Shown: in pieces, positions 37,760-50,477 of the stretch
How positions within the stretch are numbered: the first letter of the stretch is position 1
How the letters are laid out: each line of letters begins with the position of its first letter
Assembly: GCA_002690865.1 (NCBI GenBank)
Contig: NZGG01000001.1
Location: 36,686-100,685 of the forward strand
Length of the DNA stretch: 64,000 nucleotides
From: Gammaproteobacteria bacterium
Lineage (GTDB): Bacteria; Pseudomonadota; Gammaproteobacteria; Pseudomonadales; Azotimanducaceae
Direction of reading: 5' to 3'
The notes under the pieces: generated by a model
The model's database searches: none
What the model was told of the DNA's origin: nothing
The model's input: only the letters and a program-made list of their open reading frames with translations
Translations under genes and position numbers: made by a program

Positions 37760-38947
37760 ATGCGCGACGTTGTAGTAGTTGATAGTGTAAGAACTGGGCT
37801 AGCGAAGTCCCACCGGGGAACATTTAACCTAACCCGACCAGATGATATGGTAGCGCATTGTATTAATTCGCTATTGGATCGCAATTCGCAGCTAGATCCA
37901 GTAGAAGTAGAGGACGTGATCGTAGGCTGCGCTGGTCAAACTGGAGAACAAGGAGGGAATTTAGCACGCCTAGCAGTGGTTCTCTCCAAACTACCCATAA
38001 CGACAGCGGGGTCGACCATAAGCCGAGCATGCTCCTCTGGACTAAACTCTATCGCATTTGCTGCTAACCAAATTGCCAGTGGCTGTAGTGAAATTATGAT
38101 TGCCGGGGGCGTTGAATCGATTACCGCAGGAGCTCGGGGAACTCCTGGGAAATCAGAGAGTCATTCTACAATAAGAGACATGTCTCCTGATATCTTTATG
38201 GCTATGGGTAATACAGCCGAAGTAGTCGCTCGACGTTACAATATCACGCGAGAGTATCAGGACGAATTTTCATGTGAGAGTCAGAAGAGAACTGCAGCAG
38301 CTCAACAGGCAGGTCTATACGATGACGAAATAGTCCCTATGAAAGTCAAATGGCAAAAAGTTATAGATAAAGAAACAGGGGAAACAGAGATCATTGATGG
38401 TGAATGCGATAGTGACGAGTGTAACCGTCCGGGAACAACCCTAGAGGGTTTAGCGAAACTTCCACCTGCATTTGAAGAAAATGGCACAGTCACCGCAGGA
38501 AATGCTTCCCAACTTTCTGATGGAGCTTCCATGACGCTGCTTATGAGCGCAGAGCGAGCTGCTCAACTTGGCTTAACTCCAAAAGCCTATTTCCGAGGTT
38601 GGTTCGTAGCTGGCTGTGAACCAGATGAAATGGGTATTGGGCCAGTATTCGCTATCCCGAAGCTACTTAAAAACAAAGGTATGACAATAAACGATATTGA
38701 TCTAGTGGAGCTCAATGAAGCATTCGCTTCTCAATGCGTATATTGTCGCGATACGTTAGAGATCGATCCAGCAATATACAATGTTAATGGTGGTTCAATT
38801 TCTATTGGCCATCCCTTTGGTATGACTGGTTCTCGGCTAACAGGGCATATAATTCGCGAACTAAAGCGCCGGGAAAAACGATACGGAATTGTGAGTATGT
38901 GTATCGGAGGAGGAATGGGAGCCGCAGGTTTATTTGAGGCCTGCTAG
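37760..38947 (+). CDS. Thiolase (acetyl-CoA acetyltransferase / 3-ketoacyl-CoA thiolase family)
   Basis: 395 residues. Nucleophile Cys91 ([17 protein letters not shown]), NEAFASQ, the His motif [19 protein letters not shown] and the second Cys in [15 protein letters not shown] are all present. The family either condenses two acetyl-CoA or cleaves 3-ketoacyl-CoA; the chain-length preference cannot be read here. A GGAGAGAGAG Shine-Dalgarno precedes ATG, and a clear terminator follows, so it is probably monocistronic. Confidence 0.92.
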   Translation: MRDVVVVDSVRTGLAKSHRGTFNLTRPDDMVAHCINSLLDRNSQLDPVEVEDVIVGCAGQTGEQGGNLARLAVVLSKLPITTAGSTISRACSSGLNSIAFAANQIASGCSEIMIAGGVESITAGARGTPGKSESHSTIRDMSPDIFMAMGNTAEVVARRYNITREYQDEFSCESQKRTAAAQQAGLYDDEIVPMKVKWQKVIDKETGETEIIDGECDSDECNRPGTTLEGLAKLPPAFEENGTVTAGNASQLSDGASMTLLMSAERAAQLGLTPKAYFRGWFVAGCEPDEMGIGPVFAIPKLLKNKGMTINDIDLVELNEAFASQCVYCRDTLEIDPAIYNVNGGSISIGHPFGMTGSRLTGHIIRELKRREKRYGIVSMCIGGGMGAAGLFEAC

Positions 38948-38971
38948 CAACTGATTTATTAGCAAATTTCA

Positions 38972-38997
38972 GGGAGTCCAGCATGGCTCCCTTTTTT
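38972..38997 (+). terminator. Rho-independent terminator of the thiolase gene
   Basis: GGGAG(T)CC-agcat-GG-CTCCC forms a 7-bp GC-rich stem with one bulged T, followed at once by TTTTTT. It starts 25 nt after the thiolase stop. Confidence 0.85.
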
Positions 38998-39052
38998 GTT
39001 TGGGAAAACTCAGAAACGAGTGAGTCTAGTTTCAGCAACTTATTAAGGGCGA

Positions 39053-39909
39053 TCATTCCCACTCATCAAGTATTAAGGAAAGCCGATCCATGAACATCAC
39101 CGGCTGATCAAGGAAAATCTGATGTTGAGCATTCGGGATCTCATGAAGCTCAAGTTCTGGCTTTTGCGCTTTCATATATGCTGCACTCTTCGGACCAAAA
39201 GATTTACTTCATTCACCATAAATTAAAGCACATCTATTTGTTAATGATCTAAGATCTTCTAAGTATCGCCCGTTCTGTGCATGCGGCTAATAAGTTCTCT
39301 GTCGAACTTCCATACAAATCCCTCATCGATAGCATCAAGAGAATGCTGAGCTATATACCTTACCAAGTATTGGTTATCGCACTCCTGAGGGGGTAATAGC
39401 CGAAAGCGCTTAATCGCTATCTCTTGACTAGGATATACCTTCTGTTTGGACCAAGGTTTCGTGCTCTCAGCTTTTTCATCATTGGGATATTTAACCCCAG
39501 AATCTACGAGAATAAGTCCTTTAAAACGCGAAGATTTTTGAACCATCACCCGCAGTGCAATAATCCCTCCAAAACTGTGTGCTACAACGATAGTGTTTTC
39601 AGGCATCTTCAAGGCATCTGCAGTCGCGATTATTTCGTCAGCAAACATATCTGTGCTGTAATTGTCTCTATGATCACTATCTCCCATACCAGAAAGATCT
39701 AAAGCTGCCACCTGATATCCATTTTTATAGTGAGGTGCAATAAAATCCCACCAACGCGAATGAGCGCTATGGCCATGGACAAATAGTAGACCTGGTTTTC
39801 CAGCATCACTCCAGAAACAGTATCGAATATCACCGTTAGAAACTTCAACGCATCCCCTCTTAGCTTCAATATCAACTGACCACCCAAACCAATCTGGTAT
39901 ATCCGACAT
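39053..39909 (-). pseudogene. Alpha/beta hydrolase, broken by a frameshift and an in-frame TGA
   Basis: The intact N-terminal 216 codons (39259-39909) carry the hydrolase core: LLFVHGHSAHSRWW oxyanion loop, LDLSGMGDSD and the nucleophile elbow VAHSFGG (Ser112). The frame ends at MHRTGDT. A one-base shift at about 39271-39273 re-enters a second frame, GRYLEDLRSLTNRCALIYGE, which meets TGA at 39209-39211 and then continues SKSFGPKSAAYM ... NAQHQIFLDQP to a stop at 39053. That tail contains the expected catalytic His, so these are pieces of one gene with two lesions. It is the terminal gene of the smc-zipA-ligA-slt-glycerate kinase run. Confidence 0.8.
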
Positions 39910-39938
39910 CCCAATCCCTACTTATATTTTGAGCGGTT

Positions 39939-40808
39939 CTATCTTATATAATTCAGGCGGTCCTTTATTTCAGCTACTCCATGATCATTACCCAAAATAA
40001 CGGAGATATCTGCAGTATATTGCTTGAGCATACGCTCAGTAATTCTCTGATAATGCATCATAAATTCTAGAAGTTCCTTCTCCGTCATTATACGGCGTCC
40101 CGCAACTAGCTGCGACTCTTGTTGTAACCTCCAACGGAAAATTGCTTCCATATCGGGGGCATCCAAAAACACCTGCAGGTCAGTAGAGAAGCATTTTTGA
40201 TAGATATCCGACGCTAAAGCTTGATTTACAAATCTTCGCCAAATCAACTCCGAATCTTGATTTGCCTCCAAATCATTCACTGGGTTTTGTAGTTCTTTAT
40301 CTGTTACAGGCCTTGCACCCCAGCACCATCCTTCAAGAATCAGGACTTCAGGCGGATATTTCATTAGATCATCACGCAAACGATCATCTTCACCCTTACT
40401 AAAAACTGGCACTTTGCACGCTTCGCGACCCCTCAGAGATGCTATCGTCGAATGCATCCAATACATGTCGTGCGTTCCTGGCACACCTCTTACAGCAAGC
40501 AAAGGATGTGTCTTAGCCGCTAATTCAATCCTTTCATTGCGGGTTAAATAATAGTCATCAATAGATAGAACCTCGGCCGAGATTGAAAATACGTGGTATA
40601 AAACATCCTTGACCATATGAGAAATTGTGGATTTCCCAGTACCTTGACCTCCCCCAATTCCGAGTGTCACCATATCACCCTGCAAACATCTTGCTGCAGT
40701 CTGCGCAATATGTAAAACAGCCTCGTAGTAACTCGGAATATGCTCAACAAGAATACCCTTACGCTGCGATCGGGTAGTGAACTCACTCAGGAATTTTGAG
40801 GCGAGCAT
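39939..40808 (-). CDS. D-glycerate 3-kinase (plant/GLYK-type P-loop kinase)
   Basis: 289 residues, uridine-kinase-like fold. The P-loop is GIGGGQGTGKST (50-61), then SIDDYYLTRNERIELA, RGVPGTHDMYW, VPVFSKGEDDR and LILEGWCWGARPV, matching the GLYK/YggH-type glycerate kinases that make 3-phosphoglycerate. It would feed glycerate from photorespiration-like or glyoxylate metabolism into glycolysis. It sits 37 nt downstream of the transglycosylase gene. Confidence 0.82.
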   Translation of the reverse strand: MLASKFLSEFTTRSQRKGILVEHIPSYYEAVLHIAQTAARCLQGDMVTLGIGGGQGTGKSTISHMVKDVLYHVFSISAEVLSIDDYYLTRNERIELAAKTHPLLAVRGVPGTHDMYWMHSTIASLRGREACKVPVFSKGEDDRLRDDLMKYPPEVLILEGWCWGARPVTDKELQNPVNDLEANQDSELIWRRFVNQALASDIYQKCFSTDLQVFLDAPDMEAIFRWRLQQESQLVAGRRIMTEKELLEFMMHYQRITERMLKQYTADISVILGNDHGVAEIKDRLNYIR

Positions 40809-40845
40809 CCTAAAACACTTATCTTAATAAGACTAAATGCAACGG

Positions 40846-43474
<2,629 letters not shown>

Positions 43475-44248
43475 TCAGGCCGAATAACGAAATTGAAAGT
43501 CCCTAATTTCTTGACGACAATGCTCTATCGTTTGTGCTGTAACAACGCTTCTAGTCTCGTCTTTTATCAAACCATCCAGATCTTTTGCAATCGTTTCTGC
43601 GACCTCAAGCATTTTATCGTAAGCATCCTCCGGATCGACCAGTTTATGCACATGCATAAACATTGTTACGCCCGGAATTTTCTGACTCTCCAGATCAACT
43701 AAATCAAAAGTACCGGGCTCGATTGCACTAGCCAAACTAAAAACGGGATCTCCATCCTCACTACACCGATGAAAAATATTCCTTTCACCAAAGGTCATAT
43801 TGAGATTTACCAATATTTCAAGAAGCTGCTGGCCATCAAAAAAATCACCTGACGAAAAAACGTTTAAAATCACACTCTTTTCCAACTGAGCAGAATCTTC
43901 TATCGATCTAGTCTTCTGTATGCCTTCTAAAGAGTCCTTCCCGAGTTGCCTGTAAACTTTGTGATCAATCGCCCTTGGCTTAAGAATTTCTCCTAATTCC
44001 GGATTTTCCTCGGAGGAGTTATAGCTACTCACTTTTTTGAAGCGAGCGCCTCCGTTAGGAAGTTCTGCCGTAAGCGTGATCAGGTCGTCGGCAGCAAGTT
44101 CCTCTCCCACCTTAGAAACGAACTTTTTATCGAGGCCCATTTTAAGATCGTTTCTACCGTTGAGCATCCGCCAATAGCCATGCAATAGAATTGCAATGAT
44201 TAATACGGGACCAAGAACAAATAACCACTGTCTTAAATCGTATTCCAT
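43475..44248 (-). CDS. zipA: Cell division protein ZipA
   Basis: 257 residues from ATG 44248 (MEYDLRQWLFVLG), ten bases after AAGG; the track start is TTG two codons earlier. It has an N-terminal membrane anchor (WLFVLGPVLIIAILLHGYW), a short charged linker, and the ZipA C-terminal FtsZ-binding domain (LEKSVILNVFSSGDFFDGQQLLEIL, IEPGTFDL, ITHH-equivalent GVTMFMHVHKLVDPEDAYDKMLEVAETIAKDL). ZipA tethers FtsZ filaments to the membrane. The linker is short compared with E. coli (328 residues). Confidence 0.93.
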   Translation of the reverse strand: MEYDLRQWLFVLGPVLIIAILLHGYWRMLNGRNDLKMGLDKKFVSKVGEELAADDLITLTAELPNGGARFKKVSSYNSSEENPELGEILKPRAIDHKVYRQLGKDSLEGIQKTRSIEDSAQLEKSVILNVFSSGDFFDGQQLLEILVNLNMTFGERNIFHRCSEDGDPVFSLASAIEPGTFDLVDLESQKIPGVTMFMHVHKLVDPEDAYDKMLEVAETIAKDLDGLIKDETRSVVTAQTIEHCRQEIRDFQFRYSA

Positions 44249-44260
44249 ACTCAACTTACC

Positions 44261-47200
44261 TTAAACGGCTGCCATAGCCACAGCTTCATCCATATTTACA
44301 GACACCAAACGGGATACACCAGGCTCATGCATAGTAACCCCCATTAACTGCTCGCCCATCTCCATAGCAATCTTGTTATGAGTTATATAAATAAACTGCA
44401 CGGTACGTGACATCTCTTTCACCAACTCAGAATAACGACCTACATTTGCATCATCTAGCGGCGCATCAACCTCATCTAACAAACAAAAAGGAGCAGGATT
44501 CAAAGAAAATATTGAGAATACTAAAGCGATCGCGGTAAGGGCTTTTTCTCCTCCTGATAGCAGATGAATACTACTGTTACGCTTACCCGGTGGTCTCGCC
44601 ATTAAACCAACGCCAGTGTTCAGCAAATCATCTCCCGTCATCTCTAAGTAAGCTTGCCCACCACCAAACAGTTTCGGAAACAATTGCTGCAACTTCTTAT
44701 TTACTTGATCGAAAGTTTCCTTAAATCGAGCGCGTGTCTCGACATCAATCTTTCGAATGGCATTTTCTAAAGTTATCAGGGCCTTCTCTAAATCATCATT
44801 CTGTGCATCCAGATAATGTTTCCTCTCAGACTGCACTTTGAAGTCATCTATAGCTGCAAGGTTAGGATTTCCTAGTTTCTGTATTCGATTACCCACAAGA
44901 CGAAGTTTATTTTCCCACTCTGTCTCATTTGCTAACTCTGGAAGCTTTTGAAGCACGCTATCTAAATCCATTCTATCTTCGGTCATCTGTTCCTGTATAG
45001 AAGTTCGACGAACCTCTAATGTCTGATAATTTAGACGAGCCTCCTCAAGCTTAGCTCGATTTATATCCAAAGTCTGATCCAATTGATTCCGTTCCTTTTC
45101 TAAATCACGAAGCCTATAGTCAATTGCCTCTGATTCCCTACGAACCCTCGCCAGCTCTTTTTCTACCTCAAGTCGTTTTGCTAGATATCCATCAAGCTCC
45201 TCTCTCAGATTTTTTTGAGGTAACTCACTGTCTTTGATATTGCTAGAAAGCTCATCATGTTTTTGTTCGAGTGCCATCTTTTGATCTGTCAGACGAACCA
45301 TTCCTCTTTTAGCAGAGGCTATCTGGGTTTCTAGAGACTCTACTTTTAGAGCTAATTCGTGAGCAGACTCTCTATGAGTCTCAGCTTTTTCTTGAGCTTC
45401 ATCAAAACGCACTTGAATTGTTTCTCGCGCATCACTTAGCTTTAATTTCAGTGATATGTCCTCTTCTATTTTATCACTTGCAATTTGCAACTCGTTTTTA
45501 GCTTGAAGCAGCGAGTCTTTGTCCAGCTTAGTTTCGTCTTCACAAAACAGCATATCTTGTTCTGCACGATATATATCTTCTTTAAGCTGTTCTACTTGGA
45601 ATCGTTTAGCCCCAAGCTGGGCACGAGTTTCAGAAAACATTTCCTGTTGCTTCGCCAATCTTGTATGCACCAAATCTCTATCGGCCTCTGCCTGAGTTAA
45701 AGCCATGAAATTAGAATCAAGCTCAGTCGCCCCATCATCAACGGATTCCTTAAGCTTTTGCGTCTCAACATTCAGTCGATCAAGTTCGGCTTGACGACGA
45801 ATGACGCTCTCCTCTTCATCCGGATCTTTATGCACCCGTACCCAATTTTTACCTACCCAAATACCATCCTTGGTGATAATTGATTCTCCCTCGGACAATC
45901 TGAAACGGCGATAAAGGGCATCGTTTAATGACTCCGCCGTATAGATTCCATGGAGCAAATTTGAAACATCAATGTTTCCTCCTACATGAGAGGCCAGTCG
46001 ATCTTCTGGTACGTGGACTGGTAGTTCGCTTGAGATTAATTTAACAGATCCTTTTGAAAAATCAGTTAGCAAATGATCTACATCATCCAGATTGGGCAAA
46101 CAAACGGACTGCAGACTTTCACCCAGCACAGTCTCTACTGCTAGTACCCATTCATCTTCAACAGTAATTTGCTCAACCAGCCTAAGATTTTCTCCTAAAC
46201 CATGACTTGTAAGCCATGCTGACTCTGAGTCATCACTCTGACCAAGTGCGGCTTGCTGAAGTGCTTCAAGAGAAGCTTTTCGTCCTAGCATTAACTGCAA
46301 ATCACTTCGTCTTTTATCAAGTTCTTCGCCTTGACGCGCATTACCTTCACGCTGGCGCTCTATATGCCCCGTAATATTTTCTAATTCAACTTCAATACGC
46401 TGCATCTGTTCTTTCTGAGCACCAAGCATAGTCTCCAGGGGTTCTATTTCCTGCTCATCAGCTGCCTGAGACATTCGATCGACATCATCTCGTAACGATT
46501 TCATGCGATCATTTTGTCTTTGAATCGACTGTTCAAGGTGTTCAATTCTTGACTGTTGGACTCCACTTTTCTGTCGAGATTCAGCGGCACCTTGGTTAAA
46601 TGCATCCCAAGATCTTTGCCAAGTCTCCATATCTTTTTGTGCCGACAACAAGTCCTCGCCTGAAAGTTCTTCCAGACCACGCAATCGCAAATGTTTTGGT
46701 TGAGTTTCTTTCAACTCATGAGTAAGTTCAGCGACAGCCTTTACATCACCAGTCAAATCGATCTCAACTTTACTAAGGTCTAGACTAACTTGTTCCATAT
46801 CGACGTGAAGCTGCTCTACTCTCTCATTCTGGTATTGAATACCATCCTCTAAACGAGCGATCTCGGTTCCAAAAGAATAATATTGTTGTTGTATTTGATC
46901 TCTCATCTCTTCCAGATCTACGAGTTCGTCTCGAAGCTTTTCAAGCTCTGCATCCAATCGACGTTGATCTGCAACAGTAGCCTCCCGTATCGTCGTAAAA
47001 CGATCAATAGTTTCATTCACAACTTTGGCCTCTTCTCCAATAGAAGACCATCTTATTACATGAAGCTCAGCCCTTATCTCCCGCTCCTCCTGACGATATT
47101 CCTTGTAACGCACGGCGGCATTTGCCTGCCCTTCTAAATAATGAAGATTACGTTCAAGCTCTTCGCGCAAATCGGTTAACCGGTCTAGATTGTCACGCGT

Positions 47201-47758
47201 ATGGCGAATTCTGCGTTCTGTCTCTCTTCTGCGCTCTTTATACTTAGAGATACCTGCCGCCTCTTCCAAATATACTCGCAGATCTTCTGGTTTAGCTTCT
47301 ATTAACTGACTAATCATTCCCTGCTCAATAATTGAGTAACTTCTTGGACCAAGACCAGTACCAAGAAAAATATCAGTAATATCTTTTCGCCGGCACTTTA
47401 CTCCGTTCAAAAAATAGTTTGATTGACCATCGCGACCAACTTGTCTCTTAATAGATATTTCACTGTACTCAGCATATTCTCCTACCAAACGACCATCTGA
47501 GTTATCAAACTGCAACTCAATACTGGCTTGACCAACTGGTTTCCGTGCAGTTGAACCATTGAAGATTACGTCGGCCATAGACTCTCCACGCAGTGTCTTG
47601 GCTGACGACTCACCCATCACCCACCTAACCGCATCGATAATATTTGACTTTCCGCAACCGTTTGGACCTACGACGGCGCAAAGATTACTAGGAAACGGGA
47701 CTGTTGTAGGATCTACAAAGGACTTAAAACCTGAGAGCTTAATTGCCTGCAAACGCAT
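44261..47758 (-). CDS. smc: Chromosome segregation protein SMC
   Basis: 1165 residues. N-terminal ATPase half with Walker A GPNGCGKS (31-38), long coiled coil, hinge around residues 500-640, second coiled coil, and C-terminal half with signature LLSGGEKALTAIALVFSIF and Walker B PFCLLDEVDAPLDDANV. It works with ScpA and ScpB, both encoded at 7-9 kb. Heads the smc-zipA-ligA run. Confidence 0.97.
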   Translation of the reverse strand: MRLQAIKLSGFKSFVDPTTVPFPSNLCAVVGPNGCGKSNIIDAVRWVMGESSAKTLRGESMADVIFNGSTARKPVGQASIELQFDNSDGRLVGEYAEYSEISIKRQVGRDGQSNYFLNGVKCRRKDITDIFLGTGLGPRSYSIIEQGMISQLIEAKPEDLRVYLEEAAGISKYKERRRETERRIRHTRDNLDRLTDLREELERNLHYLEGQANAAVRYKEYRQEEREIRAELHVIRWSSIGEEAKVVNETIDRFTTIREATVADQRRLDAELEKLRDELVDLEEMRDQIQQQYYSFGTEIARLEDGIQYQNERVEQLHVDMEQVSLDLSKVEIDLTGDVKAVAELTHELKETQPKHLRLRGLEELSGEDLLSAQKDMETWQRSWDAFNQGAAESRQKSGVQQSRIEHLEQSIQRQNDRMKSLRDDVDRMSQAADEQEIEPLETMLGAQKEQMQRIEVELENITGHIERQREGNARQGEELDKRRSDLQLMLGRKASLEALQQAALGQSDDSESAWLTSHGLGENLRLVEQITVEDEWVLAVETVLGESLQSVCLPNLDDVDHLLTDFSKGSVKLISSELPVHVPEDRLASHVGGNIDVSNLLHGIYTAESLNDALYRRFRLSEGESIITKDGIWVGKNWVRVHKDPDEEESVIRRQAELDRLNVETQKLKESVDDGATELDSNFMALTQAEADRDLVHTRLAKQQEMFSETRAQLGAKRFQVEQLKEDIYRAEQDMLFCEDETKLDKDSLLQAKNELQIASDKIEEDISLKLKLSDARETIQVRFDEAQEKAETHRESAHELALKVESLETQIASAKRGMVRLTDQKMALEQKHDELSSNIKDSELPQKNLREELDGYLAKRLEVEKELARVRRESEAIDYRLRDLEKERNQLDQTLDINRAKLEEARLNYQTLEVRRTSIQEQMTEDRMDLDSVLQKLPELANETEWENKLRLVGNRIQKLGNPNLAAIDDFKVQSERKHYLDAQNDDLEKALITLENAIRKIDVETRARFKETFDQVNKKLQQLFPKLFGGGQAYLEMTGDDLLNTGVGLMARPPGKRNSSIHLLSGGEKALTAIALVFSIFSLNPAPFCLLDEVDAPLDDANVGRYSELVKEMSRTVQFIYITHNKIAMEMGEQLMGVTMHEPGVSRLVSVNMDEAVAMAAV

Positions 47759-47890
47759 TTGCTTTTTCGCTACCTCACGACTTTTCGACTAAAAACTAGT
47801 ATAAAGTCGGATGATTCTATTATAAATTCAAGGTGTAAATAAGATAAAAATGTAACTTTATTAAGCAATTTTTCTTGAACTGACCCCAAA

Positions 47891-48895
47891 ATGTCTAGCA
47901 GCTCAACAATAATCATGATTTGCGTTCTTCTCGCAGTAAGCTTTTGCTTTTGGCGCATCGGTAAGCCTCGTCTTGAACCCGAATCACCAAAATCGAACGT
48001 ACCCAAACACCTGTCATTAATGGAACTAAAAAGTTGGCTTAAGAGCAGGGAAACGGAAGTTTCTTGCCTTATGCCTGAAGTAGAAGCCAATATCACCTGG
48101 GCAGAACCCTCTAATCCTCAGCGAACGAAGCTATGTTTCCTTTATATTCATGGTTTTTCTGCAACGCCTAGGGAAACCTCGCCTTTGACGGAACAGATAT
48201 CGGATCGCTTTTCCGCGAATTATATGCACGCTCGACTTGCAGGCCATGGCATAAAAAACGATATCGATGCAACTGCAGAAGAATGGCTTCAAAGCATCGT
48301 AGATTCATGGGATATAGCTCAGCAAATTGGTGAGAACGTTGTAATCATAGCTACTTCGACGGGAGCAACCTTAACAGTGTGGCTCGCTAATCAGTTGTTA
48401 ACAACAGAAAGGATTTATGCAGCTATTTTTTTAGCCCCTAACTTTAGGGCTCGCCACTCACTGGATACTCCGATTTTTTCTATTTCGTCTATATTGACTT
48501 GGCCTTGGTCCGAATACTGGATACCCTTATTATTGGGGAAACGCCGTGAACTCAATTTTCAAAATGACCTTGAAGAACAATTCTCCACTCATGGTTATTC
48601 GGTAAAGGCACTGATAGAAATGCAAAAAACAGTAGACTGGTCACGCACGGTTGACTACGGCAGGCTCGATATCCCACTCTGCACAATGTACATGAAAAAT
48701 GATCCTACTATTGATTCCTACGCCGCAATCAAAGTACACGAAGAGTGGGGCTCAAATCAAAAAGAACTCATCCCGGTAACTTTAAACGAAAATTCGATCG
48801 AACATGTTTTCGTAGGCGATATCATGGCCCCCCATCGCACTGATTGGTGCACAGAACGTCTGGCATTATTTTTGAGAGGCCTAGAGAAGCTGTGA
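47891..48895 (+). CDS. Membrane-anchored alpha/beta hydrolase
   Basis: 334 residues. An N-terminal helix (IIMICVLLAVSFCFW) precedes a hydrolase fold with LCFLYIHGFSATPRETSPL, the nucleophile elbow IATSTGATL (Ser in AxSxG form) and a late His in SIEHVFVGDIMAPHRTDW. It resembles carboxylesterase/thermophilic lipase relatives; substrate unknown. Its TGA stop overlaps the GTG start of larB, so the two are coupled. Confidence 0.83.
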   Translation: MSSSSTIIMICVLLAVSFCFWRIGKPRLEPESPKSNVPKHLSLMELKSWLKSRETEVSCLMPEVEANITWAEPSNPQRTKLCFLYIHGFSATPRETSPLTEQISDRFSANYMHARLAGHGIKNDIDATAEEWLQSIVDSWDIAQQIGENVVIIATSTGATLTVWLANQLLTTERIYAAIFLAPNFRARHSLDTPIFSISSILTWPWSEYWIPLLLGKRRELNFQNDLEEQFSTHGYSVKALIEMQKTVDWSRTVDYGRLDIPLCTMYMKNDPTIDSYAAIKVHEEWGSNQKELIPVTLNENSIEHVFVGDIMAPHRTDWCTERLALFLRGLEKL

Positions 48896-49548
48896 TAGAT
48901 CAGGAGATTAATCTGGATTTTGATAGAGAAAACCGAACAGGCCTCGCCGAAGCTATTTTTTGTAGTGGTAAAAGCAGCTCGCAACTAAAGAGCATAATTC
49001 AGAATATCCAAGAAAACGATAAGCCAATGCTGTTTACGCATCTATCTAAAAAGCAATTCCTTGAGATCGATAAGAAGTCACCTGATCTATTAAATTATGA
49101 TCCAATATCGAAAACGGCATATCACTCCCCAGCACCCATAAAAGATAAAGATCTTGTTGCTATTGTTACCGGAGGAAGTTCAGATATACCCGTAGCACGT
49201 GAGGCATCTAGAACATTAGCTTACTACGGCTATGCCAGTCTAGAAATTGACGATGTAGGTGTCGCCGGACTATGGCGGATTACGCGTCACCTGGACGAAC
49301 TGAGACAAAGAAAAATCATTATCTGTATAGCGGGTATGGATGCAGCCCTACCGACGGTATTAGCAGGTCTCGTTCCAGGAGTTATGATCGCGGTTCCTAC
49401 CTCCGTTGGCTATGGCATGGCCAGAAATGGCCAAACCGCACTTAGTTCATTGTTAGTAAGCTGTGCCCCAGGAATCACTGTGGTAAATATTAATAATGGC
49501 TTTGGCGCAGCCTGTGCTGCTATTCGTGTTCTCAATCAAATAATATAA
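48892..49548 (+). CDS. larB: Nickel pincer cofactor biosynthesis protein LarB
   Basis: 218 residues from GTG 48892 (INLDFDRENRTGLAEAIFCSGKS), which overlaps the upstream hydrolase stop; the track start at 48844 lies inside that gene. The AIR-carboxylase-like domain has IVTGGSSDIPVAREASRTL, IEIDDVGVAGLWRI-type LEIDDVGVAGL and GMDAALPTVLAGLVPG, VAVPTSVGYG. LarB carboxylates and hydrolyses nicotinic acid adenine dinucleotide at the start of pincer nucleotide synthesis. The stop codon directly abuts the 3' CCA of the convergent tRNA-Arg. Confidence 0.92.
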   Translation: MIDQEINLDFDRENRTGLAEAIFCSGKSSSQLKSIIQNIQENDKPMLFTHLSKKQFLEIDKKSPDLLNYDPISKTAYHSPAPIKDKDLVAIVTGGSSDIPVAREASRTLAYYGYASLEIDDVGVAGLWRITRHLDELRQRKIIICIAGMDAALPTVLAGLVPGVMIAVPTSVGYGMARNGQTALSSLLVSCAPGITVVNINNGFGAACAAIRVLNQII

Positions 49549-49625
49549 TGGCGCACCCGGTGCGATTCGAACGCACGACCTTTGGCTTCGGAGGCCAACA
49601 CTCTATCCGGCTGAGCTACGGGCGC
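49549..49625 (-). tRNA. tRNA-Arg (anticodon CCG)
   Basis: A 77-nt cloverleaf with encoded CCA. The acceptor stem GCGCCCG pairs with CGGGTGC, the anticodon loop CTCCGAA is closed by TTGGC/GCCAA, and the T-arm contains GTTCGAATC. Anticodon CCG reads CGG arginine codons. Confidence 0.97.
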
Positions 49626-49649
49626 AGTGACGAAATGTCCATGTTTACA

Positions 49650-50477
49650 TTACTGCACTGTAAGCGTCTCTATCAAAAAAGCACTACCACGCTTATAAGG
49701 TTCTATTGAAATATTGTTCGAGTACGAATCAAACCCGTTAACCTTAAAAATTCTTCGTACTATCTTTTTTACTTCTGCATTATATTCACTATTCGGATCT
49801 AAAACCTCAGTCGAATCAATCTGAATAGTGACAGAATCTGGCAAAATCCTGCAACGAACAGCTTGAAGAGGTAAATATGAGATTAGAGTAGTCCAGAGCT
49901 CCCTCTCTACCAGATTAATCACTGGTAGTAGGGTTGCATCAATTGCAATACCGGTCGTCACCCTACTAGACAAACATGGGGAAGAAGGCAAGTCCTGTAA
50001 GTCGGTTAAGGACAAGGACTTTGCGATATCTCTTAACTGTGTTTTAGAAATACCAGTTTCTACATATGGATGCACAACGCGATGTTCCTTTGCTGCTTCA
50101 AGACCAGGCCGGTAGTCTCCTAGATCATCCATATTTGTGCCTGATGCAATAGTTAATTCAGTCTGCTGAGACAACGTAGCATAAAGGTTTGTCTTACAGT
50201 AATAGCATCGATTTGCAGGATTGGCTAGATATTGTGGGTCCTCAATTTCCCCAGCTGTCACGATCGTAAGATTCCATCCCTCGTCTTCAGCATAACGCCG
50301 AACGAGCGCTGTGGATTCCAACGGCACAGCGGGGGAAATCGCATGATACATTTCTGTGTCGAGACTTGCGCGATGCGCCACGACGGCGAGAGTCATGCTA
50401 TCTACTCCACCACTTACCGCTATGGCTAAAGGGCCCCTATCCAATAAATGCTTTTCAAGTAAATCTAGCTTACTCAT
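49650..50477 (-). CDS. larE: Nickel pincer cofactor sulfur insertase LarE, three-cysteine type
   Basis: 275 residues. PP-loop ATPase motif IAVSGGVDSMTLAV; Cys91 and Cys94 (NRCYYCKTNLY) and Cys168 (SSPCLSSRV). Lactobacillus LarE sacrifices a single cysteine as sulfur donor; a set of three cysteines in CxxC plus C is the pattern of LarE enzymes that hold a [4Fe-4S] cluster and can act catalytically. Overlaps larC by 8 nt. Minus strand, facing larB across the tRNA. Confidence 0.92.
   Translation of the reverse strand: MSKLDLLEKHLLDRGPLAIAVSGGVDSMTLAVVAHRASLDTEMYHAISPAVPLESTALVRRYAEDEGWNLTIVTAGEIEDPQYLANPANRCYYCKTNLYATLSQQTELTIASGTNMDDLGDYRPGLEAAKEHRVVHPYVETGISKTQLRDIAKSLSLTDLQDLPSSPCLSSRVTTGIAIDATLLPVINLVERELWTTLISYLPLQAVRCRILPDSVTIQIDSTEVLDPNSEYNAEVKKIVRRIFKVNGFDSYSNNISIEPYKRGSAFLIETLTVQ

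Noticed and set aside
39209-39211. In-frame TGA as a selenocysteine codon in the hydrolase
   Set aside because: It lies in a gene that is already frameshifted, the residue is not at a catalytic position, and no selenoprotein genes are nearby; a nonsense mutation is simpler.
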